This document shows positions 33,657 to 45,597 of a stretch of 64,000 nt of DNA, in pieces; within the stretch, counting starts at the first letter, position 1, and each line of letters opens with the position of its first letter. The stretch is from Osedax fenrisi (Eukaryota > Annelida > Polychaeta > Sabellida > Siboglinidae). The DNA lies in contig OZ025242.1 of assembly GCA_964019155.1 (NCBI GenBank), positions 3,813,964 to 3,877,963 on the forward strand. The letters are read 5' to 3'. A model generated the notes under the pieces. It was not told the DNA's origin. It did no database searches and saw nothing but the letters and a program-made list of their open reading frames with translations. A program made the position numbers and the translations under genes.

Positions 33657-36600
33657 ATGGAGAATAGGTCGAATTCCTGGTTAATAGGCGGTTGTCCGCG
33701 AGCAGGGGTTAAGATTAGTGTAGGGACGAGAGTAAGGGTAGTACAGTTTTTAGTTGACACGGGAAGTCAGGTATCAATAATTCCATATAAAATAGTTAAG
33801 GAGTTAGGGCTAGAGGTAATAGAATCCCCACAGCTAAGGTTAAAGGCAGCTAATGGCATGGGAGTACATAATTATGGCAATGTTATGGTAGATATAGAGC
33901 TATGGGGAAAGGTATTAAAAGGAGTAGGATTGGTAGTTACGAAAACAGACGGTGTATGTATATTAGGGATGAATATTCTTGCAATGATCGAGTATAGTAA
34001 CTGGGAATTAGGTAGTAATCAAGTAGTAGTTGAAGGTGATAAGGGTCTAGATATACATATTGGGTGCGATATAAGAAGTAGAAGGAAGGGGATCAAAGGC
34101 CTGATTGATCGCTATCAGGACTTATTTGTGAGGAAAGGTAGTCAGTTAGGGTGTGCTAATGTAGAGACCCATAAAATATGGACAGTTGACGAAGTTCCAG
34201 TAGCTCAACCATATAGAAGGGTAGTACCGACGGAGGTTGGACCGGTAAAAATGCAAATCGAGGAATGGTGTAGAGATGGAGTTATAGTTAAGTCAAAGAG
34301 CGCATATGCCAGTCCTTTAGTAGTCGTAAAAAAAAGTAATGGGGATCTGAGACTTTGCGTAGACTATCGTAAATTAAATGCTAAAACTGTCAGGGATGCA
34401 TATCCCATCCCAAGGGTAGATGATTCATTGGAATCTTTAGAAGGTGCTAAAATATTTTCATGCTTTGACCTTAAATCAGCTTATACGCAAGTAAGATTAG
34501 ATGTGAAACACCAACATAAAACGGCATTTAGTTCGCCATGGGGCCTATATGAATTCACTAGGATGCCATTCGGTTTGGTTAACGCACCCGCGACTTTCCA
34601 AAGAATCATGTCTAATTTATCTAGGGAGGAGATATTTAAGTTTATGGTGTGCTACCTAGATGATGTTGTGGTATATTCTAAAACATACGAAGAGCATGTA
34701 GAACATGTAGAGATAATATTGAAACGATTAGAAAAGGTGGGACTACGGCTTAATAGTAGTAAGTGTAAACTGTTTATGAGGGAGATTACATTCCTGGGTA
34801 TGAATATTTCGGAAAATGGGATTAGGACTAATCAGGAGAAAACACGGGCTATTAGTGAGTGGCCTAGACCAAGGAATTTAAAAGAATTAAGATCTTTTCT
34901 AGGAGTAGGGTCTTATTATAGGAAATTTATTAAGGGATATTCAACATTAGTGTCACCATTAACGTTATTAACTAAGTCTGGAGAGGGGAAGGGTAGGATT
35001 TCTAAGAGAAGTAGGAGAATTAATTTAGAATGGAATGATGAGTGTGAGGTGACCATGAAATCTTTAAAATCAAAGATTATAGAGGCACCGGTACTAAGTT
35101 TTCCAAAATATGGGTTTCCCTTTATTTTAGAGACCGATGCCTCGGACGTTGGTCTGGGGGCCGTGTTAAGTCAGAGAATAGATGGTAAATTACGAACAAT
35201 AGCATTCGCGAGTAGAACTCTTAGTACAGGGGAGAAAAATAAAGCTAATTACTCTTCAAAAAAACTAGAGTTTATAGCGATAGTTTGGGCAGTATCTGAT
35301 AAATTCAGACATTATTTAATGGGATCCAAGTGCACTGTATATACGGATAATAGTGCTGTGGCGTATATATCAAGGAAAGGGGAGTTGACAGCATTAGAGC
35401 AAAGATGGGTAGCTCGATTGGCACCGTTTGACTTAGATATAAAGTATAGAGCAGGAAGCTTAAATCAGGTGGCCGACGCATTGTCTAGGAAACGAAGTAG
35501 TGAAGTAGAAGGGGAGGATATTATGATATTATATGAAGATGACCTAGAGGTTACTGAGGTTAAGGTAGTACAGGATATTAGTAAAGAAGAGTTAAGGAAA
35601 TATCAGTTAGAAGAGAGAGACTTAAGTAAGATTATAGGGGAATTAGAGTCGGGACATCCGAAAGGACACTATAGAATAATAGATGGTATATTATACATGG
35701 GTAGAGAGAATGGTAATGATGTTCTAGTAGTGCCAAGGGTAATGATTAAAGAAATATTAGTAGGATTACATGATAAGAATGGGCATCAGGGGATAGACCG
35801 TACTGTATCTCTGATAAATAGTAGATATACATGGAAAGGTAGATATAAAGATGTAAAGGAATATATACTAAAGTGTGAAGTATGCCAGATATCGAAGCAA
35901 GGTAGAATACCTAGAGTAGAGATGGGATCACTAGTGGCATCTAGACCTCTAGAATTAGTATTTCTAGATTTTGTGGGATTATATAAGGCTTCAGATGGAA
36001 GAGATAGCGTCTTGGTTATTACCGACGCATATACAAAATTAGCAAAGGCAGTACCCACTAGGAACCAATTGGCCGTAACAGTAGCAAAGATATTGATGAA
36101 TGATTGGATTTTCTGCTATGGGATCCCATTAAGGATACATACGGACCAGGGGAGGAATTTCCAATCAGAAGTAGTTCGAGAGATTTGCAAATTATTTGGT
36201 ATAAGACAGAGTAGGACAAGTCCCTATCATCCGGAGGGTAATGGTCAATGCGAGCGAATGAATAGGTCAATAATTACTATGTTAAGGACTCTTTGTAGCG
36301 AGGATAAAAGTCAATGGCCAATACATCTACCGAAATTAATTCATGCTTATAACTGCACTCCGCATAAAACCACAGGGTTTTCACCATTCTTTCTGATGTT
36401 TGGCCGGGAGGAAAATCTACCTGTAGACACACAGATGGGTTTAAGTAGGAGAAATGTAGAAAGTGATTTGGTTTGGGAGACGAGTAAAAAGATGGGTGAA
36501 ATTAACCGGCGGGTTCTCAAATTACTAGGGGAAACTAATAGAGGTAAGAAGGAATCGAGTGATGATCTCGAAGTTGGGTGTGAGGTATTAGTAAAAAATA

Positions 36601-36755
36601 GAGTATTAGGCAGGCGGAAATTAGCGAATATTTGGGGCGATGTAAGTTGGACGGTAGAAGGTAAAGTAAGAGATACGTCTGCATATATGATAATGAGAGG
36701 GGGGTTAAAAAGGGTTGAGAATAGAAGGAATTTGAGAAAGGTGACATTTAAGTAG
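33657..36755 (+). CDS. pol: pol polyprotein: PR, RT, RNase H, integrase
   Basis: 1032 codons from the first ATG; the frame is open from 33606 and is probably entered by -1 frameshifting from gag. Aspartic protease: DTGS at 34-37, ILGMN at 102-106. Reverse transcriptase: FDLKSAY with D271, MPFGLVNAPATFQ, YLDD at 333-336. RNase H: D494, E538, D564 and D607, with TDASD and ADALSR contexts. Integrase: zinc-binding H705, H710, C740, C743; catalytic D771, D830 and E866 with 35 residues between the last two (D,D35E). After the core there is a basic tail with RKLANIWGDVSWTVEGKVRD in place of a clear GPY/F module, and no chromodomain. No stops or frameshifts are seen, and all the usual catalytic residues are present. 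It acts in the virus-like particle and nucleus to copy and insert the element. Confidence 0.95.
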   Translation: MENRSNSWLIGGCPRAGVKISVGTRVRVVQFLVDTGSQVSIIPYKIVKELGLEVIESPQLRLKAANGMGVHNYGNVMVDIELWGKVLKGVGLVVTKTDGVCILGMNILAMIEYSNWELGSNQVVVEGDKGLDIHIGCDIRSRRKGIKGLIDRYQDLFVRKGSQLGCANVETHKIWTVDEVPVAQPYRRVVPTEVGPVKMQIEEWCRDGVIVKSKSAYASPLVVVKKSNGDLRLCVDYRKLNAKTVRDAYPIPRVDDSLESLEGAKIFSCFDLKSAYTQVRLDVKHQHKTAFSSPWGLYEFTRMPFGLVNAPATFQRIMSNLSREEIFKFMVCYLDDVVVYSKTYEEHVEHVEIILKRLEKVGLRLNSSKCKLFMREITFLGMNISENGIRTNQEKTRAISEWPRPRNLKELRSFLGVGSYYRKFIKGYSTLVSPLTLLTKSGEGKGRISKRSRRINLEWNDECEVTMKSLKSKIIEAPVLSFPKYGFPFILETDASDVGLGAVLSQRIDGKLRTIAFASRTLSTGEKNKANYSSKKLEFIAIVWAVSDKFRHYLMGSKCTVYTDNSAVAYISRKGELTALEQRWVARLAPFDLDIKYRAGSLNQVADALSRKRSSEVEGEDIMILYEDDLEVTEVKVVQDISKEELRKYQLEERDLSKIIGELESGHPKGHYRIIDGILYMGRENGNDVLVVPRVMIKEILVGLHDKNGHQGIDRTVSLINSRYTWKGRYKDVKEYILKCEVCQISKQGRIPRVEMGSLVASRPLELVFLDFVGLYKASDGRDSVLVITDAYTKLAKAVPTRNQLAVTVAKILMNDWIFCYGIPLRIHTDQGRNFQSEVVREICKLFGIRQSRTSPYHPEGNGQCERMNRSIITMLRTLCSEDKSQWPIHLPKLIHAYNCTPHKTTGFSPFFLMFGREENLPVDTQMGLSRRNVESDLVWETSKKMGEINRRVLKLLGETNRGKKESSDDLEVGCEVLVKNRVLGRRKLANIWGDVSWTVEGKVRDTSAYMIMRGGLKRVENRRNLRKVTFK

Positions 36756-36795
36756 TGTAGTATGAAAATGTTGGGGCAACATTTTTTTTTGTTGT

Positions 36796-36804
36796 AGGGG
36801 TGGA
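36796..36804 (+). other. Polypurine tract
   Basis: AGGGGTGGA immediately before the 3' LTR, the expected position of the plus-strand primer. Only about 50 bp separate the pol stop from the LTR, with a T-run in between, so there is no room for env. Confidence 0.75.
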
Positions 36805-37202
36805 TGTTATAGAGTGAGTCATGATAGGTTTAGATTGTATAAGAGCGCCTCGACTGCGAACGTATATTGTAGCTATCGCAATCGGTATTCCATAAATACA
36901 CTGCCACTATCCGATGCACTGTAGTGGAACGCGTTCAGTAAATATTGATTCGCGTTTATGTTATTTGTTTCATTCTGATTTTGGACACCAAACGTATAGT
37001 GTCAGTTATTTACTAACTAATATAGAATCGACGAACCCGCATACACGGTAAACTATTATTATTATATTATTGTTATTATTATTATTATTATTACATACTA
37101 TCCTATATAGGTTGATACTGAATAAAGTTGATTAAAATAGAAACACAGTTGTTCTTTCTTCTGTGGATAACAGTACTACGTCTATACGGCGACCGTACAA
37201 CA
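36805..37202 (+). repeat. 3' LTR of gypsy element
   Basis: 398 bp, two mismatches to the 5' LTR, no indels. TG...CA ends. Followed by a TA run. Confidence 0.97.
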
Positions 37203-38011
37203 TATATATATATATATATATATATTACTTATTTTAAACCTGTATATTTCTTGATAACATTCACTGCGGAGTATACATCACATGACGTGACATTTGAACT
37301 TTGACCTTTATCTTTAGTTTATCTTTTAACGGCGAACAACGAATTTAGATAAAATCTCACCCGTTCCATTAATAATAATCACTACATTATATACTTAAAG
37401 GTCAGATCACTAATTATATAAGAACAGTTGACGTGATGACATCATTAAAACTTCAAGTTAACGTTATGTATATGTATCTATAGATACTACAATATATAGT
37501 TGTGCTGCATTAATCAATCAAAAATCATTCTATTCTAAATATAGATTCGTTTAATAATAGCATTTTGTAAATCTCACCGATAAGTATTATATATTTAATT
37601 ATAATATAAATAGATATTTGTTGTGATGATGCAATAGTAAGTTTATAATAATTCTGATAACATTAGTATAACCGTCTGTCATCTATTGTTTCATTTATTA
37701 CTAAATATATTAATTATAAAATGATGTGTTTAAACACATGGGATTTGATTATATTAAACATACTTTTGAACAATACCTATAGGTACTTCAAATATTACAA
37801 CTTCTCATTTATACTCTTCGTACATTGATATTGCGATAATTAATCATATAGTTTATTTAGAACTTCAGTGTTCAATAATTTAACAAAATGTTAATCATTA
37901 TATATATACGAAGCGCAACCTCGAGATATTAAAACACTGACAATTATTTATGATAATTATTTATATATCGCATTTTATATAATTAGATAATACAAATAAT
38001 ATTATTTCTAT

Positions 38012-38081
<70 letters not shown>

Positions 38082-39004
38082 CACATAATAAGTAGGTCAA
38101 CTAATACACCTATATGTCGCTATATATATTTCCTATCTATAACTATATATATAGTCAATCAAACACTTGAAGATCTAAACATCTACATTACGCCATGCAA
38201 TTTGAATAATGATTCATTACTGATGAATACAATATCTATATATATTATATATTATTTATACATATAAATAATTTTTAAACTAAATAAAAAGCGTTTAATT
38301 TTCTATACATATATATTAGATTAATAGAGATTTATTAATTGTAATTCAAATAATAAATCCCTATTAATCAGTTTAATATTAATATAAATGTTTAACGATT
38401 GTTAAAACAGTGATATTAATAGGTGACAATAATGTATACATGCATGTATTATATAATGAGTTAAGTAATCGCATGTAATTGCGTGAAAGGCTTACTTTAC
38501 CACATCATAGTATACACGATGACATCATACTTGAGGTATGTCATTAATGTAATATAGTTATAACTAAGTAAAGTATACTTTACTGTATGTATACTGGTAA
38601 TATTAATATAATTATATACTCGATTTTAAGCGGGAATTGGTCACAAATGCAAATCTACGCGACGGGATAATATAATAATATATACTTGGAATAATAACTG
38701 ATGGAAATCAGATCGCAGTCGCCCATTTTAAGATTGTGGATGCCATTTATAATATGTAATATATATATATAGGTATAAAGTGTATACTATAAGCTATTAG
38801 GTATAACCTATAGTATAGACCCTATATTATAAACTTATTTATATAATAATGTGTTTCTTATATAGAGGTTTTATATTAATAGAGTTACATTTTAAGGTGA
38901 ATATTTAATAATTTTAATATACATTTTTATTTTATATATGTATATATATATGAATATTAAATAGTTCTAAGTGACCTATAGGTCTATATATGTGTAAATA
39001 TATC

Positions 39005-39060
<56 letters not shown>

Positions 39061-39374
39061 TTAAATGACCTTGTAGGATTACAAACTTAACTATTAACTT
39101 AAGGACACGAGGAGGACATACATCAATATTGGCCAGTGCGATGTCCGGACATCAATATGAACACTAATCAGGTCATAGTATAAAGAACAATAGCAACTAT
39201 ATTTATTTGTCTATGTAATAAGATATTAACCAATACTACGTGATGAATACAAAGTGTATGTGAATTTGCACTGTATATATATATACTATTACAATAGTAT
39301 GTATACTATTATAATAGTATAATTAATATATGGCATTCAAATTAACTCATTTAACTCATTAACTAATTTAACTC

Positions 39375-39411
<37 letters not shown>

Positions 39412-39633
39412 TTTATAAGTTAATTTATATATTATGAAATGGTATGTAATATTTTAATATTAATTTAATTTATTATTAAGAAATAATTATAATATTAATA
39501 ACAAATGCTTCCTGAGATAGGTACCTACTGGTCATGTTATGTATGTTGTATATTGATGGCTAATATTATTATTAACAAAAAAATTTTAAATTTCTTTAAA
39601 AAATACAATTGTTATATAATATATTATGCACAT
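37203..39633. other. AT-rich stretch with (TA)n, no gene recognised
   Basis: (TA)n at 37203-37224, 38015-38077, 39008-39056 and 39381-39406. Patches of ordinary composition (37255-37345, 39060-39180) have no protein-like frame. Confidence 0.6.
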
Positions 39634-39760
39634 GCATTAAGGTCAAATACCTCGAAAGTCTTCTGACTATTTTATTTGTCCGTTTATTGTTTTTCTTTTA
39701 TAATGATTACAATAATAACAGTTATCTTACCTTATCTTATCTTATCTATTAACCTATTAG
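39634..39760 (+). mobile_element. LINE 3' end relic
   Basis: Shares with the 3' UTR of the LINE at 23600-24592 the order ACCTCGAAAGTC, TGACTATTTT, CCGTTTATTGTTTTT, and a tail of CTTAT-type repeats (TTACCTTATCTTATCTTATC). Only the last 120 bp or so are present. Confidence 0.65.
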
Positions 39761-39877
39761 GGGAGGACATATAATTTTCTGAATGAAACAGAGATACTAT
39801 CAATGACCGATCAATTATTTTTTGTTTTTTTGTGTTTTATAAACACCTATATATATATATCAGTGCATGTAGGGATT
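39761..39877. other. Short AT-rich spacer
   Basis: Nothing recognised. Confidence 0.5.
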
Positions 39878-40294
39878 TGTGTTTGCTTCGCGTGTGATTC
39901 ATTGCAGGAGATCTCCTTCCTAAGATAGCCGTCATATAATCGATGTCCTAAGGTAATAGCCTTATTATAGGTGGTGTATTAATATTATCCACGACATATA
40001 TATAATGTATGACACTGAAATATGTCACTTATGCGATCATCTGAATTCAGATGATCGCATAAGTGACATATTTCAGTGTCATACATTATATATATGTCGT
40101 GGATAAGCAAAGGTATGTCCACGACACCGGCTTTTAGTGATAGTTAACCTCCATATAAACACTAACGCCCCAGTATTATGTACAATCTATAAACACCCTC
40201 TACTGGGGAGTTTGAAGGTTAAATCGTACTAGGGGGTTCAACGAAACATCAAAGGAGATCTCCTTCAATGAATCATAAGCGAGGCGAACATAAT
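39878..40294. mobile_element. Foldback element, about 417 bp
   Basis: The outer arms are imperfect inverted repeats of about 40 bp: GTGATTCATTGCAGGAGATC on the left and, inverted, GATCTCCTTCAATGAATCAT on the right. A perfect 122-bp palindrome (39985-40106) lies inside. No ORF. Probably a MITE with an internal foldback; no target duplication identified. Confidence 0.6.
39985..40106. repeat. Perfect 122-bp palindrome
   Basis: Arms 39985-40045 and 40046-40106 are exact reverse complements with no spacer; the centre is CTGAATTCAG. Sixty-one paired bases without a mismatch and without a loop is unusual for stable cloned DNA. Confidence 0.95.
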
Positions 40295-40566
40295 CATTAT
40301 ACCCTTTAAAATATATATGTATGTAAGATACCCTTGATATTCATAAATATAATTTTAAATATATATATAAATGTTGATGAGTTGCAAGTTGCAACTCATG
40401 GCAACTCAAAACCATGGTTTCAAAAAAATAAATACAATTATAATTGTGTTCGGACTACAATGACTTAATCACAAGAAGGAACATGAACGTATCCACTTGT
40501 AGATTTTAGGTTGGTCTTTTTATAAATATAAAATAACTAACAACATATGCAGTAATATATATATTA

Positions 40567-40618
<52 letters not shown>

Positions 40619-41399
40619 CAATAATATTATACCTAAACTTACTTACTTAATCTATATTAAATACTATTATCTAATGGTATTATAATATAACATACATCAA
40701 CTGTTTATATATATATATATATATATATAATTATACTAAATAATTGTGTATTTATATATAATAAAATATATGACAGACGATTATATTAAAGTATTTTGAA
40801 TAATTAAATAAATAAAATAGAATTTAAACATTACTTTTACCTGGTGCATTAATATATTAATACCAATACCCCCATAACCAATTCTATACGAGGTATTATT
40901 ATAACTATCTATTGATATAATTGAAATGGTGAAATTTAATAATGTAACTGTAAATGGCTTATTTTAGATGTATTATAGTGATCTGACCTAAGTAGGTATG
41001 ACATAACATTATTAATGGAACAATAGCTACGTCAGCTAATGCTGCCCTACCAGTCTACATGTACGTAGTATCCACGAGGTTCCGATGTGTAGTTCTATAA
41101 TGTAGTATTGAATTAACAATAAGGCCTGTAGTTTATTATATTTACAGCGTTTTGTTAATATATATACAACATATATACAAAGATTATCCGAAGGTTTGCT
41201 TCGCAAAATATTTGATATATATATATATATATATATATATATCTACTAACCAAATGTCGTATGTATTTAATGTTTGTATTCAGGTAGGCAGTATGCAGTT
41301 GTTGCTCAGGCTTTTATGAATAAATGTTTACAAATGAATTATATATATTTATATTTATAAGTAGTATATATATACTATAATCTATAAATTGGATGGTAT

Positions 41400-41449
<50 letters not shown>

Positions 41450-41923
41450 TATATTTCAATTCACTAACTATTTGTACAGTCGCCACATGGTGAGAGATTT
41501 AAGCGTTAACTTAATATTTCACGTTTTACAAGTATTTCGTGTATTTCGAATTTATTTGTTATTTATAATATTGTAATATTATATTTGTTTATTATTATAT
41601 ATTATTTAGTTAATTCGAAAGAAATTAAATTTCGTAACTACTATTGTTATTTCACCATTTACTAAAGTAGATAATTAGACTATAGTTCAGTTAGGAATGA
41701 CGTCACGTGTCACGTGTAAAAACTATTTGGGTGGTAGTAAGCATGCGTATACTATTGATAGTTCGAAAATGTAGTACCAAAGTACAATTTGAGTTTACAT
41801 GTATAATCATACAGATGGGACGTTGGTCGTTGGTAGGTTTGTATGTTACAAACAACATACCCTTACTTATTCCACGGCGCTAAGGGTTGCCACGCAACAA
41901 CGAAAATGATGCACGAGGTTGGA
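40295..41923. other. AT-rich stretch with microsatellites
   Basis: (TA)n near 40571-40613, 40710-40728, 41218-41240 and 41400-41445. Short palindromic GACGTCACGTGTCACGTG near 41700. No gene. Confidence 0.55.
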
Positions 41924-42690
41924 TGAGAGGTTAATGATGTTTAAGTATGGCATAACTAGTTATAAATCTTATAATGTACATGTCTATAGACATATATACC
42001 AGGCCCGTAGCCAGACATTTATACCAGGGGATAAGGCCCAACAAATGTTAAGACTAAAATGTAATGAATATAAACTAGTATACTAGTTATAACTAATACA
42101 CTAATCTTATCTTATCCACCGTGGTGCCGTTAATATTGAATATCATCGGCTTGTGAGTGGTCAGATATGGATGGTAGTTTGATATAACGTATACTAAAGG
42201 GGTGTGTTATATGTTGAAGACAATAGTTGCATGCACATAACCTTTAGGAATGTCGTCATTGCGGGTGGTCAGATATGTATTTAATGTACACGGATTGAGA
42301 GAGGTTTTAAATTTCTCATGAGAACAATCTAGATCGATATCGTATATATATATATATATATATATGAGATGGAATATATGAAGAATATAAATATGTAATG
42401 AATACATTATTTAGTTGTGTGTATACAGGTGGTACTTTAAGATTGAATTATGGAATTAAGAGTTGAGAAAGTAGTAGATATGTTATTAGAGAAGTAGTCA
42501 GAGAATTCATAGCATAATTTATTTTATGAATATTAGTTATATGTGGAATATTAATTTGTACAAATTAATATAATATACAAACTAAGTAATACAGAAATGA
42601 TGCATGTGCTTGGGTCAGAGATTAATGATGTGCTTGTTCGACATACATAGTTATAAATCTTATAATTTACATGTCTATACTAATATAAAT
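41924..42690. repeat. Pair of diverged direct repeats
   Basis: Bases 41907-41990 and 42598-42677 share the order GATGCA, GAGGTTAATGATGT or GAGATTAATGATGT, AGTTATAAATCTTATAAT, ACATGTCTATA. Between them, CAGGCCCGTAGCCAG (42001) is a motif often seen at transposon ends in aquatic invertebrates. A repeated GGTCAGATATG occurs at 42159 and 42269. Probable nested transposon debris. Confidence 0.45.
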
Positions 42691-42845
42691 TTAATAATAA
42701 TAACCGATAGCGTATATGCTTGATATATTAATATAATATAATGAAAATATATAATATAACAAATATTATATATTGTTATTGTCATTTGATGGAGTACTTT
42801 CATCCCATCCAGGAACTTAGATTAAGTTTTCACTTATAACCATAG

Positions 42846-43035
42846 GGCTCTAATGTCCCTTCGAATCCGTTATCATGTTATGGCATCCATGGTTTTAACG
42901 AGAGCCGAATATTTTTGTATACACAATTATTTAAGATCACTTCTAAATATTATTTTATGACCTATTTTAATGGTCCGGACGAGGCTCGAACACGTGTCCT
43001 ACTGCTTATATGCTGTCCAATGTCTAACGCCTATA
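42846..43035 (-). mobile_element. tRNA-derived SINE, inverted copy
   Basis: Reverse-complement relative of 19706-19914: body from GGCTCTAATGTCCCTTCGAA to TTTAATGGTCCGGAC, then a head whose reverse strand has GTGTTCGAGCC as B box. The A-box end is partly deleted. Several substitutions against the other copy indicate an old family. Confidence 0.8.
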
Positions 43036-43161
43036 TATATTAAATGTAATACGTTATATATCCCTAACTCTATAGCGAATAAGCTATGATGATGATGATG
43101 ATGATGATATTCGGTTTATTTGCACTAAAATAGAGTCTACATGACCCCTAGGGGTGCGAGT

Positions 43162-43201
43162 TTCTTCCCGCACGAGCGAAGCTTCGCTCGTGCGGGAAGA
43201 A
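43162..43201. repeat. Perfect 40-bp palindrome
   Basis: TTCTTCCCGCACGAGCGAAG followed at once by its exact reverse complement. GC-rich against an AT-rich background, inside a LINE 3' UTR. Confidence 0.95.
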
Positions 43202-43449
43202 AATAATATTAAAATAATAGTAATACGATAATAATTTAATAATAATATACATTGAATATACAACGGATAAAAATAATATAGAGGACTATTATATACTACA
43301 GTCTGCATTGATATAGTGGAGTGTTATATACTACAGAATGCATTGATATAGTGGAGTGTTATATAATAATAAGATAATAATAATACGATAACAATTTAAT
43401 AATGATATACATTGAAAATAACATGGACACAAATAATAAGTTGGATGAT

Positions 43450-43706
43450 TTAATGATTATGGGTAGAGAGAAAAGAAGAAGTAAGATTTATAAATCTTTT
43501 GTGGGATCTAATAGAACGAATGGTAGGAGGTAGGGAATTCCATAGGGTTGGACCGGAATTTTTAAAAACTCTAGAATTTAGGGAATTTTTACTAGAGTTC
43601 TGGGATATAAGTAGAGGAGCATTTTGGTAACGAAGAGAAGGTAATATAGTACGTTTTTTAATTAGATCAGAGATATAGCATAGATATAATATGTATTCAA
43701 GTCACG
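43450..43706 (-). pseudogene. LINE reverse transcriptase C-terminus
   Basis: About 85 open codons with a stop just upstream of 43714. It reads through ILPSLRYQNAPLLISQNSS to NSGPTLWNSLPPTIRSIRSH and ends THNH. The GPxLWNSLPxxIR motif close to the stop is characteristic of CR1/Jockey-type ORF2 C-termini. The rest of the protein is absent by 5' truncation. Confidence 0.8.
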
Positions 43707-44008
43707 TGATTGTTAACATAAATTACCAGATTAATATTATAGTTGAATTGTTACGAATAATATCTCAATCTAACGAATGTTCTCAACCCTATCGGTGTTT
43801 ATAAAAGTGTTGAAGAGGAAGTCTATATTTAGATTTCTGTTACAAATAACGATACCCACATTTATTAAAACACACTACATAATGTAATCTATAGATAATG
43901 TAGGTTATAGCCTATTGATATTAGAAATACTCATTTATATAAGTATATATATTTATGTATACGTTATATACGTTATATTTATATAGGTGTTGAACCCATA
44001 TATACATA

Positions 44009-44073
<65 letters not shown>

Positions 44074-44169
44074 ATAGATATATAGCATCCACACGTATAA
44101 CATGCTAAAATAATTAATAATTAACAATCATATATATGTTTATGTTAGTACATGTAGGCATATACGTAC

Positions 44170-44215
<46 letters not shown>

Positions 44216-44222
44216 ATATATA
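43707..44222. other. AT-rich stretch with two (TA)n runs
   Basis: (TA)n at about 44014-44067 and 44173-44212. No gene. Confidence 0.6.
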
Positions 44223-44678
44223 CAGTCAACTCCCGATAAGTCGGACTCGCAAGGGACCGGGAAGAGTTTCCGACTTAGCGAGATGTCCGACTTATCCGAG
44301 ATTCAGAATATCATGCAAATAAGACATGAGATGTGCAGCGTGAGTTAAAGGATTACTTAAATGTGGAATTATGCAGTAATCAACAACATACAATGTTGTA
44401 TTCAATAATATTACTTACTAAAATTATAATATACATTATTTAAAGTAAACATTTTTGATAATTTATAAAAATTCCGACTTATCCAGTATAAAAATCATAA
44501 AAATAACAATAATATCTGTCCGACTTATATACAATTCTGACTTATCCAATCAAACTTATCCGACTTATTCGATTAATTTAACATTGAACTAGATACAAAT
44601 TCAACCAAACCAAATAAATGTGTCCGACTTATCGAGAAGTCTAACTTATCCGTAGTCCGACTTACCGAGAGTTGACTG
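44223..44678. mobile_element. pogo/Tigger-like MITE, 456 bp
   Basis: Terminal inverted repeats CAGTCAACTCCCGATAAGTC and GACTTACCGAGAGTTGACTG, flanked by TA on each side, as in the pogo/Tigger branch of Tc1/mariner. The subterminal motif GTCCGACTTATC is repeated several times in both halves. The interior is AT-rich with no ORF, so non-autonomous. Confidence 0.9.
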
Positions 44679-45561
44679 TATATATATATATTATATGTAA
44701 ATATACACATATGTCTAATATATTATACGTATATTATACGCCGTATACGAATGTAATTCACTAACCATATCATGCAAATGATTCTTATATGCATTATTAA
44801 TTATTCATACTTCTATATATTAAATAACTAAATTAATGTTTTAAATAAATATTTTATAACAAGTATTTCATAATAAATGTTACGAACTAATCCTAAATAT
44901 TTTATAATATATTTGTAAGTATTAAATATAACATATATGTATATACATTTGATGATTGAAAATGCTATACAAATATGTGTATAATAAAATGACATCATCA
45001 TATATATATATATATATATATAATATATATATATATATATTAACATTATATTATTGACTATTTAATTTGAAAGTATGGCCAGATGAATCTACATATGTAT
45101 AGTTAATTATATTAATTTGTTTACATATATAATTATATATAATTACATAATCTGAAAGGAGCTTTAGATGTTTGTATTCGTTTGATCTTTTCAATGAATC
45201 CTAATTCAAGTTCAATGTATTAATTACGCTGCTATTATGTAATAGTGACGAGATAATTAAAATGAAGACATACGACAATATAGCTAATACTTCGATGTCT
45301 TAAAATAGCGTGTTGATTTGTCATCCAATGAAACAGATATAGGACATAGTACAGTATTTATATCATCTCTATATTACATTAACAACAACCTAGTATACAG
45401 TGTGTGTGTGAACTATTGATACTTAACCGCTCAACTCTCACATGCTAGTGTATAGTTAATAGTTAGTAACGTATAATTACGTATAGCATTAATTACATTA
45501 GTTACTTATTACAAATAAAGATATACATAAAGGTAATGAGTCCTTACTAAGGACACACACA

Positions 45562-45597
<36 letters not shown>

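Larger units (their letters stand above)
31995..37202 (+). mobile_element. Ty3/gypsy LTR retrotransposon, 5208 bp
   Basis: A complete element with two 398-bp LTRs, a primer-binding-like site, a repeat-rich leader, gag, a single pol frame (protease, RT, RNase H, integrase) and a polypurine tract. Domain order PR-RT-RH-IN places it in Ty3/gypsy. There is no env-like frame between pol and the 3' LTR. The LTRs differ at only two positions, so the insertion is recent, yet gag has an in-frame TAG. The clade was not assigned. Confidence 0.97.
43084..43706 (-). mobile_element. Second LINE (CR1/Jockey-like) 3' fragment
   Basis: Minus-strand element: the RT-ORF end (43450-43706), a 3' UTR of about 350 bp with a 40-bp perfect palindrome (43162-43201) and a small tandem duplication near 43300-43360, and a tail of (ATC)n (plus-strand ATG repeats at 43085-43109). 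Distinct family from the LINE at 23600 by tail and sequence. Confidence 0.75.

Noticed and set aside
35786..36747. Minus-strand ORFs within pol
   Set aside because: Antisense shadows of the integrase region; no protein-like pattern.
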